Source of the DNA: Drosophila pseudoobscura
Lineage: Eukaryota; Arthropoda; Insecta; Diptera; Drosophilidae
Reading direction: 5' to 3'
DNA length: 64,000 bases
Assembly: GCF_009870125.1 (NCBI RefSeq)
Contig: NC_046683.1
Location: 7,006,001 to 7,070,000, forward strand
Made by a program: the position numbers and the translations under genes. This document shows, in pieces, positions 9,761-19,795 of this stretch. Position 1 is the stretch's first letter, and every line of letters begins with the position of its first letter. The notes below the pieces were generated by a model. It saw nothing but the letters and a program-made list of their open reading frames with translations, ran no database searches and was not told the DNA's origin.

Positions 9761-11760
9761 CAGCGGGCACCTTTTTTTCTAGCTGGTATCGGCCTTCGGA
9801 AGAAATGTGAACACCGCTGGTACACATTCTAGAGTATAAACATACATATGTACCTATATTTATTGCATAAAAAACGAGTTGTGTCGAATTTGAAAATATA
9901 AAATATAATTTCAAAGTATAGATGAAACAATAGAGTGCAACATAATTTTCGACTACTTTCATCTCATACAGATGCATATACTCATAACCTGGGGATCATC
10001 TTCCCATAGAAACCTCTGTGGATCTCAACACTTTGGGATCAGCAGGCGACCGACCGACATGCTCTTGTTTTACCTCGTTATTTCACACACCCAGAATCAG
10101 TATTCCAGAATAGAATAGTCTTAGATATGAAAGACTTCAATAAAATAGTAAGGGAAAGGAATCGCTCCACCTAGGAGATACATATGTATATCCATAGTTA
10201 GAATGGATAGAATTCAATTGATAGCTGGGAAGTCATAAAAGAGAATATTTTAGGATAATATGGGAAAACTTTTAATAGTTTTTTTTTATGAAAACACAAT
10301 GGAATATAATAGCTAATAATATATATTCTGTAGACACAAAACAGCATCAATGTGTCAGCCTATGCCTTTAACCTACAGGCCCATAATCTTATGTCCAAAT
10401 ATCCCCTCATATACACCCCAAGCCCCAACTCCAATGACATTTCCCAACTCCTGAAACAAATACCCCAATCCAATCAAACAGACACTCACTTCCATTAATC
10501 CTTCACCACAAAAACCTAAATAGCCGTAATAGAGGACATACGACGCATAATATAATGTATATAATGTATATATAATATATAATATTCCCTACTCCCTCGC
10601 CCCCCAAAGATCGTCAATATTTAATATTTAACATTTAATAAGAATCGAAAACTGCTTTTTGACGGATGGTGGATGATGCTGGATGTATCCGGGTTTCACC
10701 TATATCAAAAAATCACACCATTCTCCTGCGATGAATCTTGTATATCTCATGGTACATTTTGTCAATTTCGTCAATCTATTAAATTTCATATTCAAAGGTA
10801 TATTTAAGAAGAAAGGGTACAGAAACTTCCATACGCAGGTTTTTTTAATTTTTGCTCAAAAATCGTACTTACGTGTATCATTTATTCCAATACATTTTAT
10901 TTAAATTCTTTTCGTTCGTTCACTTTCAAACAATTTGTATTTGGCGCGCCACTCGTATCCAGTCGATAACCGAACTTGAATCAGTTCTCTGTGAACCGGT
11001 TGACAACAATGAGCCCCATTCCATACACAATATTGAGGGCAACACTTATTTTCATACCCTAGGGAAAAGGATATTATAGAATTGCGGAAATGTTTGTCGT
11101 TCCAGGCTCTAATTAATGCAGAAACTAGTCAGTCTCTGTTTTAAAGCTATAACAACGATATTTTAAAGATATACAGATTCTTACAGAGACCAAGAATATC
11201 TATCGGGATGCATGCATATGCATGAATATGTCTAAAACATATCAATTTAAGAAAAGGTCTTTATTAATTACGTTTTATCTTCATATTACATTAACGAAAT
11301 AGGGTATACAAAGGCCTATACTACGGCTAACTCGCAGCCTGTTTTCAAATACCAGCGACTGTTTTTTGTTGAACTATTTTGTTTAAACCTTGTTTTGTCA
11401 AAATATAGAAAAACCAAGTATTTAGAATAAGCCAGTTATGTAGAAAATTGACTCAACAATCGTATAAAACTATATGGGCATGGCTAAATATTCTATCTAG
11501 CTAGTAATATTAAACGGAATATCAAAATTGAACAATATGAACGACCATCCTCTTTCGCTTTTTCTTACCATTTTCGATATAACCTTTTTTACGCAAAATG
11601 CAATAAAAGCCAGTATTTAAAATAAGCGCATCAATTAGAAAATATGTTAATTAATTGGATAAAACTATGTGGGCATGGCTAAATGTTCTATCTAGCTAAT
11701 AATATTCGAAGGAATATCAAACTCGAGGAATATGATTAATAGAACTTCAATAAGTCAGTA
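9760..11760. other. intergenic DNA, no gene seen
   Basis: AT-rich sequence with many stops in all frames. The short open frames (9747-9977, 10683-11079) have no recognisable motif. The distal end holds an imperfect tandem duplication (separate entry). Confidence 0.6.
11395..11735. repeat. imperfect 195-bp tandem duplication
   Basis: Two adjacent units share GGGCATGGCTAAAT followed by TTCTATCTAGCTA, at about 11476 and 11671, so the period is 195 bp. The match extends upstream (AGTATTTA-AATAAGC) and downstream (GGAATATCAAA...AATATGA), with many substitutions. The divergence suggests an old duplication. No open frame or terminal inverted repeat was seen. Confidence 0.7.
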
Positions 11761-11822
11761 TATTTATGGTATATTTTGGTATATTGCTGATGGTCGGACG
11801 GTATAGGCCGCGGTCACACTGG
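11760..11822 (+). promoter_or_regulatory. Hinfp: Motif 6 / Motif 1 promoter of Hinfp
   Basis: Two tandem GGTATATT blocks (about 11768-11786) resemble core-promoter Motif 6 (KTYRGTATWTTT). They are followed by CGGTCACACTG near 11811-11821, a perfect Motif 1. The Motif 6 plus Motif 1 pairing is characteristic of Drosophila housekeeping promoters. It lies about 130 bp upstream of the Hinfp ATG, consistent with a constitutively expressed transcription factor. Confidence 0.7.
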
Positions 11823-11951
11823 AGTGAAAATTGATAAGATTGGCTCGAAATAATTTGATTGCTATCACATTAAGCAACCCCGAAGCCGTGGCCATCGAAA
11901 CCACACCCAGAGCCTGCCGCGGACGAGTTCACAAAGATTCCCTGCTTCACG

Positions 11952-13470
11952 ATGAGCCACCAGCCGGCGAGCAAAAGAAAGAAGCTCGTCGAACTGCCAC
12001 TGTGCTGCGGCTGGCGGGACTGCCAGGAGATCTGCAATGGCGAATGGAACCTGAACACCCACATAGCCGAGCACCTACAGACTTATGCTGCCGAGCAGAA
12101 CGATGATCATGCCTGCAGATGGAACGATTGCATCTTCCGGACGAACTGTCCCGTGGAGTTCGAGCGTCACGCGTACTATCACGGCTACTACAGCCAACTG
12201 CTGCTCCAGGGCAAGCTCGAGTGCGACCAGCATCCAGAGATACCCACCTGCTGTGGCCCCGCCCGCATGGAGGACAAGCTGCCAGATCTCAAGCAGAACT
12301 TCCACTGCGGCTGGATGGATTGCAAGCGCGAGTTCATCTCGATTGTGGAATTCCAGGACCACATCGTCAAGCACGCCCTCTTCGAGTACGACATCCAAAA
12401 GACGCCCGACGATGAGCGGCCCAAGACGCAGTGCAACTGGAATCTCTGCCACAAGCAGATGGACAACAAGTATCGCCTCATCGAGCACATCAGCACCCAT
12501 TCGAACAAAAAGCTCGTGGCCTGTTTTCACTGCGGCGAGGTTTTTCGCACCAAGACTACGCTTTTCGATCACTTGCGTCGCCAGCCGGATAACAACAGTG
12601 AGTCCCGCCCCCGATTCCAATCTTCTGCATCGCTGTACCGCTGTCAAGCCATTGCTAATCCAGTTCTTTCCTTCTGCCTTCCAGCAAACAGTTTTCAGTG
12701 CGCCCAGTGCTTCAAGTTCTTCGCAACACAGAAGCTGCTCCGGAGCCATGTGCTGCGGCACATCAATGGCTTCAAGTGCACCATGTGCGACATGACGTGC
12801 AGCTCGGCCAGCGGCCTGACCACTCACATCCGGTACCGTCACCTAAAGGACAAGCCCCTGAAGTGTAACGAGTGCGAGAAGCGATGCGTGCGGGAGTCGG
12901 ATCTGGTCAAGCATGTGGAGATCGTACACAACAAGACGGTGCACCAGTGCGAGCACCCAGACTGCCAGTACTCGGTTCGGACATACGCACAGATGCGGAG
13001 GGTAAGCAAATGCACGCGTTTTTCGTGGCTTCCCCTCATTCTCACGATCTGTCTCGCTCTTCCATTTGCAGCACTTCCTGGAGGTGCATGGCAACAATCC
13101 CATTCTGTATGCCTGCCATTGCTGCGAACGGTTCTTCAAGAGCGGCAAATCGCTGTCAACGCATTTAATGCAGAAGCACGGCTTCCTTCTGCCATCAGGC
13201 CACAAGCGCTTCACATATCGCGTGGACGAGAACGGCTTCTATCGGCTGGAGACTACGCGCCTCGAGAGTATGGAGGTTACCGAACAGATCCTCTCACCGC
13301 AGTCGCATTTCGGCATCCATGATGGGAAGCCGTCGACGGGCAGCTGCTACGAGATTGTGGACCCAACGAACACCGAGTTCGGTCGCATCATTGTTTCCAA
13401 CGATCCGGACGAAGCCCAACTAGTGGGCGAGGTGATCATATCGCTCCCGACCCTCACTGACGAGCTTTGA
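11952..13470 (+). CDS. Hinfp: Hinfp, C2H2 zinc-finger histone H4 transcription factor homologue (three exons)
   Basis: Exons 11952-12597, 12685-13001 and 13072-13470 join in phase into 453 residues. The first intron (87 nt) happens to have no stop, so the frame reads through it; its GTGAGT donor and TTCCAG acceptor, and the restored finger spacing, show it is an intron. The protein has nine canonical C2H2 fingers, several of the C-x4-C 'CxWxxC' type (CGWRDC, CRWNDC, CGWMDC, CNWNLC, CEHPDC), plus one degenerate finger (CFHCG...DHLRRQ) lacking the last histidine. The C-terminal FTYRVDENGFYRLETTRLES block matches the conserved 'FTYxxDExGxxRLxxxRYES' region after the fingers of vertebrate HINFP/MIZF. 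HINFP binds histone H4 promoters; target conservation in flies is not shown by the sequence. Likely nuclear. Confidence 0.9.
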
Positions 13471-13985
13471 GGCTCCAAACACTCCACAAAACAATTTGAA
13501 AAACTCATCATGCTATGCAAGGGCTGTTCTCATCTCCATTGTCATACCCATAGATTACTAAGGATGCTATTTCTACTCATGCCACTCCCTGCACGTTTTT
13601 AGTCCTAAGTTCAATGTCAAGTGTCCCCTCCAAGTGTTCAGAGAAATCCAATCTCTGATTTGTATTAACCGTCTTTCTGATCTCGTGCCCTGGCACAAAA
13701 CCACAAACTCAAATCAATGTAGATCCTAGCCACAGATATTCCAGCAAAGGATGAATGTCCTTGCTGGTCTCCCATTATGCCATTTCCATTGCTAGAGGAG
13801 TCTGTGCGTCTGCATGCCTGTGCTTATTCTGATTAAGATTCCCAGCTTAACTCACATTTCAATCGATTCAGTGTACATTTAACTTTTATTCTGAACCATT
13901 TACGAATGTCTTCAGTGGCGTTGCTTTACGTCTTTACGGATTAAGCTATGCATAAAAAACCAATAAAATTATATCAAGCCAAGGA
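13471..13985 (+). other. Hinfp: Hinfp 3' UTR
   Basis: AT-rich non-coding sequence after the stop, with an AATAAA at 13962-13967. The RpL36 transcript ends from the opposite direction some 400 bp further on. Confidence 0.55.
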
Positions 13986-14510
13986 TAAAACAAGGCCAAA
14001 TACAGTCAATACTGCGGGGTGTGCTCTTTGTTTTCTTCTTTTGTTTAAGCAGAAAGTGTCGGGGAAATAGATTAGTGTTTTCCTGTTCAAAAAACGCATA
14101 AATAAACCCATATTTTGCCTGATGCACAACTTTTGAGACTTGCGGGAAGCGGTTGCTTCCAACTAGGGGGAGAGCGGAATACCTAGAAAGCCTAGTCCCA
14201 CCAATAGCAGGCAGGTCTCTTTCGGCTGAGGTTCTCTCATCGCACAACAGGCAGACTTTAGTCCCAACATTGGTTTTGTTCTTTTTCTGGCACCTTTTTC
14301 TACTTTTTTTTTTGGTTGAAAGTACCTTTGTGAGGTTATGTGAAATCACTTGAAAAAAATTAAACACATCGTTTTGTTTTACGGTTTTTATATGGGTTTT
14401 TTTAATATTGGGAACCTCTTAGACGATTCCATCTTCAAATAGAATATTGTAGGTTTGCTCATGTCACGAAAACAAAAAAAAACACATCGCGGGACGCGTT
14501 CCTTTGGAGT
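13986..14510. other. gap between Hinfp and RpL36, including the RpL36 3' UTR
   Basis: No conserved open frame. On the minus strand TTTAAT at 14401-14406 reads ATTAAA, a possible variant poly(A) signal for RpL36 about 105 nt past its stop. The open frame at 13969-14367 (-) has no recognisable features. Confidence 0.4.
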
Positions 14511-14950
14511 TTACTTGGCATGGGTCTGAGCCTTCCTAAGCTGGGTGAGGATGTTGGACAGCTCCTCACGCTTCCTCTTGGCACGGATGTGTGTGCCCAG
14601 ACGGCGCTTCAAGAACTTCAGAGCGCGCTTGTCCTTGGACACCTTCAGCAACTCCATGGTACGCTTCTCGTAGGGGGCATGGCCCACCACTTCGCGGACC
14701 AGGTCGCGCATGAACTTGGTGTGACGGGTTTGGATCTGTAACCGATGGACGGGGGGAAACGGAATATTAGTCAATGTAAACAAATGGCGGGCATAAACAA
14801 TAGGTGGCAGTGCCGGGGAATACGTACGTTCTTCAAGCGAGATCCACGCAGACCCTTCACCTTCTTGTCTCCGGTGTACTTGACATTCTTGACTTTGGTG
14901 GTCTTGTGGCCTTTGTTCAAGCCAATGCACAGCTCGTAGCGGACAGCCAT
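14511..14950 (-). CDS. RpL36: ribosomal protein L36 (eL36)
   Basis: Large-subunit ribosomal protein eL36. Coding exons 14950-14828 (41 codons) and 14735-14511 (74 codons plus TAA) join in phase 0 (donor GTACGT, acceptor GTTACAG), giving 115 residues, close to the roughly 105 of the human protein with a slightly longer N-terminus. The second exon has [38 protein letters not shown] and [15 protein letters not shown], all strongly conserved in eL36. ATG is 6 nt inside its exon, after a TTTCAG acceptor ending at 14956. A 26-nt non-coding first exon lies upstream at 15137-15162. Confidence 0.97.
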
Positions 14951-15136
14951 CTTCACTGAAACAAACAAAACACAAATTAAAAAAACATTCTTTTCCAGCT
15001 TTGTTTTAATTGATTCGAGCAAAATAGTCAGTTGATTAACTGTGTTTACATATTAACTTGGCACTGTAATTACAATTTGCACAAACAATTCGCGGATGCC
15101 TACTATTTTTGTAGAATAATACACATATCGACCTAC

Positions 15137-15170
15137 CTCAGTTGCTGTCAAAAGGTGGAAAGAGGGAAAA
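15137..15170 (-). promoter_or_regulatory. RpL36: RpL36 TCT promoter and short 5' UTR exon
   Basis: On the minus strand CCCTCTTTCC occurs with its C at 15162. This fits the TCT initiator (YC+1TTTYY) used by nearly all Drosophila ribosomal protein genes instead of Inr, and would give a 5'-TOP mRNA. The predicted first exon (15162-15137) ends at a GTAGGT donor and splices to the acceptor at 14956, 6 nt before the ATG. Confidence 0.65.
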
Positions 15171-15820
15171 AGTTAACCGGATGCAATATTGCTACTGACG
15201 CTAGTGCTGCCATACTTTTTCGCGACTGTCAAAAGAAATGAATTCGATATTTTCTAAGTTGTCGCTGTTTTCGGCGGGAGATTTAATTTTTTATTGAATT
15301 TAAGACATAAAGTCCCGTAAGTATTTACGAGTCCAGCTCTTATGTTCTATTATTATGTCCTTGTCAATGGCAAACATATGTGTGTTGAAATTAAGCTATA
15401 ATTCAATTTGGAGAAACTGTGACAAGGAACCAATATCTATCTATCGTTAACATATTTTAAATACATACTTTTGCGAGCACTAGTTTCCACCGTGGTGGCA
15501 TCCTCTTCTCCAGAGATGTATTTTAACCGATAGCCGATATGCACGTCTATCGATGCCACTGCAACCCTTGTTTTCCATGTGTTGCCATTCAGCTTGATTA
15601 CCAAACTCACACGCGTTTTGGAAATTTGTGAAAACAATTGAAGTGCAATTTACCAGAGGACTTTTAAATAAAATTTTTTTCATTCAACCTGTGCATTTGA
15701 GAAGTGAACAATTTTCTGTTTTAGACAAGCCGCAGGGCTCTTCGGCTTGTGTTTGCGTAGATGGCAACACTGTATACGCCGGCCATGTTATGATATGTAA
15801 AAGGTGTACGTCGACACGTG
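15170..15820. other. divergent promoter interval between RpL36 and Akap1
   Basis: AT-rich, without a supported open frame. It contains CTATCGATG near 15548, one base off the DRE (TATCGATA). This is about the only room for promoters of the two divergent genes. Confidence 0.4.
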
Positions 15821-15823
15821 TTT

Positions 15824-15955
15824 AGTTCGTGCAGCTTCTGTGTGTGCTGAAAAAGAACAGTGAAAATAACAAGAGAAAAACGTATAAAATACGCGAAAAG
15901 CCAACCAAACCACTGACAGATAAAAAAATATATTTTACCACAACGGTTACAAAAG
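15824..15955 (+). other. Akap1: candidate 5' UTR exon of Akap1
   Basis: An A-rich, CAAACC-containing leader ends in ACAAAAG followed by a strong donor (GTAAGA, 15956). TTAGTT at 15822-15827 resembles an Inr. It is on the plus strand, and the next plus-strand acceptor attached to coding sequence is TTTGCAG at 19774. The pairing is inferred. Confidence 0.45.
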
Positions 15956-18900
15956 GTAAGACCCAATTTTGAGCATGCGGAACATAACCTCGTACAAAAG
16001 TGTTGCCAAAACAGAGACACACATGCAAAAAGAGTCGCTGGGGAACGAAACCGAAAGAAAAATGGTGTCATGTTGCTTCGTGCCATCCTCCGCACGCATA
16101 AATCCGTTCTATTAATGCGTAGTGGTACAAAGTATTCCAGATATGCTCTTTTTTTCTGATGCATTTTTGTTTGAGTGCAATCTTAGGCATATCTCAATGG
16201 AGATCCTGCTTGGCAGAGTCGTGGCTGTGGCTGTTATATATATGTGTGTGTGTATGTGTCTGTGTTGGTAGTGGTGCTCCGGCGAAATGTGGGTGTGCGA
16301 TGATAGTGCCGGAAAATTGAAACAACAGTTAAAGTCAATTTCATGGGGCTGCTTGGGGCCCAGTTAAGTATTGTCGTCCAACGATTACACAATGGATAGC
16401 TAGTATTCTGCCCATACATATCTACATACTATTCGGCATACATAAGTCAGAATGTATATGCATGTGTGTAGGTGTGAACTAATGTTCGAGCGAGAAATAT
16501 GTATGTGCGTGTGTGAGTCATTCCAAATGATGTGTGTGTAGGAAATGCCTTTGTTAGTTTTCCTTAGCCGCTTTCACCGCCTCCCCCCATCAACCGTTTG
16601 ATAACAACAAGGCAGGAGCGGGGTGATGATGCCACACCCCCAATCTTTGGCGCTGCAATGTCAAAATATAACTCGATTATACAACCCCACCGTCGATAGG
16701 CGAGAAGGAGCAACAGTGCCTACAGTTCGCTTGCTCTCTCTCTCTCTTTACCCTCCTTTTCGGTACAACCTGAACCATATGATCGGAAACCACGTTGCCA
16801 AGATTATAACGGCGTGTGTGTGTATGTGTTGCACCTGGTTGTTGTTTTGGTGCGTGCGTTCCTATGCTCTGCCGAGATGGGTGTGTGTGTGTGTGTGTTC
16901 GTATATTAATAGTCTTCGCATGTTGGCCCGCTCATTCGCTTATCCGCTCTCCTTTTAAAGTTGCGCGAGGTTCGGCTTGATAAGAATGAGGAAGGGAATT
17001 TCAATGTGCTCAATCTGTTTGTGGCCTCCTGAAGCTGGTTTCTTTTGGCCATTTCATGGAAATCAAAGTTCGGAAGAGCTTGGATCCACAAGCGTGGATG
17101 TGGATGCCATGCAAGTTCAAAGTCACAAAGCACTAACGACGAAGCCAGCAAAACATGTTTGTTTGCATGCCACACACCACACACGCACACAAGCATACCC
17201 CTCACGCACACACAGAAATGGAACGGCATTCGCACAGACACAAACATGCATATACATATCGGTATGTTTAGATGTGTGCCATATGCAAATCAGTGTGTGT
17301 GTGTAAACTTTTGATTATTCGAAAAAATTCCCGTCACCCGGTTTATTACAATTGGGAAATGCTCAGCTGTCATGCCCTTCCATAGGCATTTTATGGCCCC
17401 ACTCTGCTCTGCTCTGCTCAGCTCAGCGCCGCCCGTCTGCTTCTCTACTGCCCCCCGCTCTCTCCCGCTCGCGCTCTGGCGCTTGATATGGCGCTGGTTT
17501 GTTGTTTGGCGTTTAATTTGCGATTGGGCGATTAGCCTTATCAGCTGTCTACACTGTGTTGCCGAGGACCTTTGGGCCTACACGCACACAAACACATAGT
17601 CAGACCCAAACACTGTGACGAAACGTGGGCATGCTTGACACAGTGCGACGGACGCAGCGCATTGGAATCAAATGAATTATATGTTTTCTTGAACTAAAAT
17701 TAATGCATTCGAGGCACAGTACAACATACATTCAAGGAAACCTGTTTTTTCATATAAATTTGATATGTTATTAGCTCAGAACGAAAGCAGACATTTGTTT
17801 GGGGGCGCCTTCGACCCAAAATGTTTGCCATTCAAACAATCAAAAATATCTCCCATGTATTAACACTCAACTTCAATTTGTCCCACTGTACCGCACTCAT
17901 TAGAAACCGTTGACAAAATTTGAATGTGAGAGGATTTATTTTTTGGCTCAAATGAGCAAATCATTCTCTCCCTCTTTCTTTGAGAGTGTGTGGGTGGGAA
18001 GGGGCGCTAAAAAAAACTCTTGTGGCCACGCATCCGTCGGCAGCTTTGGATGCACAGCGAGGAGTGTGAGGGGAGGGAGAAAGTGGGGACGCAAGTGGAA
18101 AGACAAACCCCATCCGAAATGCCAATTAGATGGCGGGTAAGATAGTTTCCCTTCGTATATCGAGCAGTCGATATCATAATCTCTCCCCAAACGTAACGCG
18201 TTCGAAACGAAACAAATCGCCGGCATTTCGAACTCGAATTCGCACGACAAACGATCGAAAATAGTAAACGGCATATTAAACCGGAGCATAAAGAGTAGAG
18301 GAATATACAAAAATACCAAAGGAAAAATCAAAACTCCAAACCAAAACGAATTTTCTTGTAACCAAAACGATTAACGAAATCCCCCAACCCCACAAGTCGA
18401 CCAAACGCCACCCGCCACGCCACCCTTCATTCGAAGCCAACGGAGCAGCAGCCGATAGCAGCGATAGTGTGTGATATCAATACGAGCCGTTGTTCGATTC
18501 AGCCATTGATCGGTTTTGGTAATTGCTCAATCGATACGTTTTTTTGTTTTTTGAATGGCCAATGGGCTGAGGGGCGGTGGTTTGCCCAGCCACCGCATAA
18601 CGTTTTTTCTTCGTTGTTTTTCTTTTTTTTTTTTAAGTTTTTGTTTTGTAATGATTTCATAACATTTGCCGTAAACGTAACGGCTTGTTCTTTTCGTTTC
18701 GTGTCGTTTCGTCGTCTTGCCTTTCGTTTCTCTTTGGCTCTTTTTTATTGTTTCTTGTTCGTTCTTGCGCATGCGCTCTGACGCTCTCACGATCTTTTGG
18801 GCCCCTCTCGCTCTCTCCCCCATCCACCCTATATGCCAAGTGTGTGTGCGTGTGTGTGTGTGTGGTAGGGTCTTCCGCGTGGCATTCAAATTTGCTTCGC

Positions 18901-19774
18901 ACCTATCTCGCTCTCTCTCACTCTTTCTCTGTGTGTTTCTCCCTCTTTTGTTATAGTATTTGCTCGGCGCGTCGCTCGAAATTGTTGTCTATAATTATGT
19001 ATTTTATTTGTTGCTATAAATACACGCAAAAGTTCACAAAGGAAAAAGCCAAAAACACACACATGGACTGCAGGTCTCGTGATGCTCGAAAAACACGAAA
19101 GAACCTTTTTGTTTTTAGATTTATCTACAGCCAAAATAAGTACATAGGAAAGGATAGCCGATAGCTGCTCTTACAAACCCTAGGCGACTTATCGTTTCTG
19201 CAGAGACCTAAACGATATAAGCAGAGAATTTTAATTCACTTTTTGCCGATTATATGTCTTGGATGCACCCACCTCCCTGCTATCAACCTTATCTTGGCGG
19301 TGCGTAATTATATAATAACCGCAGAACTTAAATATCGATAAATCGATCATCGACTAATCGGTTTCTTCACTGATTGGCAAGCACTTGCAAACGATACAAG
19401 CTATGATAACTAAATAACCTCTATAAGAGGTGATATCCCCACTCTATCCATTGCCGGATTCCATATCTTTTATTCCATATAAATGCTGATTCCACCTTTG
19501 GGGAACTAAGAAACTTCTAATGAAAGAACACTCAAAGCCATGGGATGCATAAATAAAATATACAAAAAATTCAGAAAATTCAACGGAACTTTTCAATGCT
19601 CTATAAGTCATCCATTTTGTAGATGTTATATGTAAATATAGCCATTGTTCATTTAGTTTCGTTCAAGCACACAACACAGCAAAACATTTTTAATAAAATT
19701 ACACGCAGATAAAGCACGGGTTGGTTCAATTTGTTGAAAGCACCGACTGAAACCGCATCATTACCTCTTTGCAG
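15956..19774 (+). other. Akap1: long 5' intron of Akap1
   Basis: About 3.8 kb between the candidate leader exon and the TTTGCAG acceptor 21 nt before the Akap1 ATG. It contains TG/CA microsatellites (16230-16260, 16810-16900, 17165-17300, 18838-18870), long T-rich tracts (18600-18760) and a DRE-like TATCGATA at 19333-19340. The open frames here are low complexity and I do not call any as genes. Confidence 0.45.
18185..18518 (+). other. Akap1: candidate alternative 5' UTR exon of Akap1
   Basis: The plus strand turns into a stretch rich in CGAA/AAAACG/CCAAAC triplets with few T runs, typical of a Drosophila leader, and ends at TTTTG|GTAATT (18519). It lacks a substantial ORF. An alternative leader exon for Akap1 is the simplest reading; transcript support is absent. 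Confidence 0.3.
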
Positions 19775-19795
19775 AGCCTTCAATATTCAGCGAAA

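Noticed and set aside
12598-12684. Hinfp intron as coding sequence
   Set aside because: It has no stop and keeps frame, but has clear GTGAGT and TTCCAG borders, and removal restores normal finger linker spacing.
12075-12842. 255-codon open frame opposite Hinfp
   Set aside because: Antisense of the zinc-finger exons; it even crosses a real intron, and has no recognised domain.
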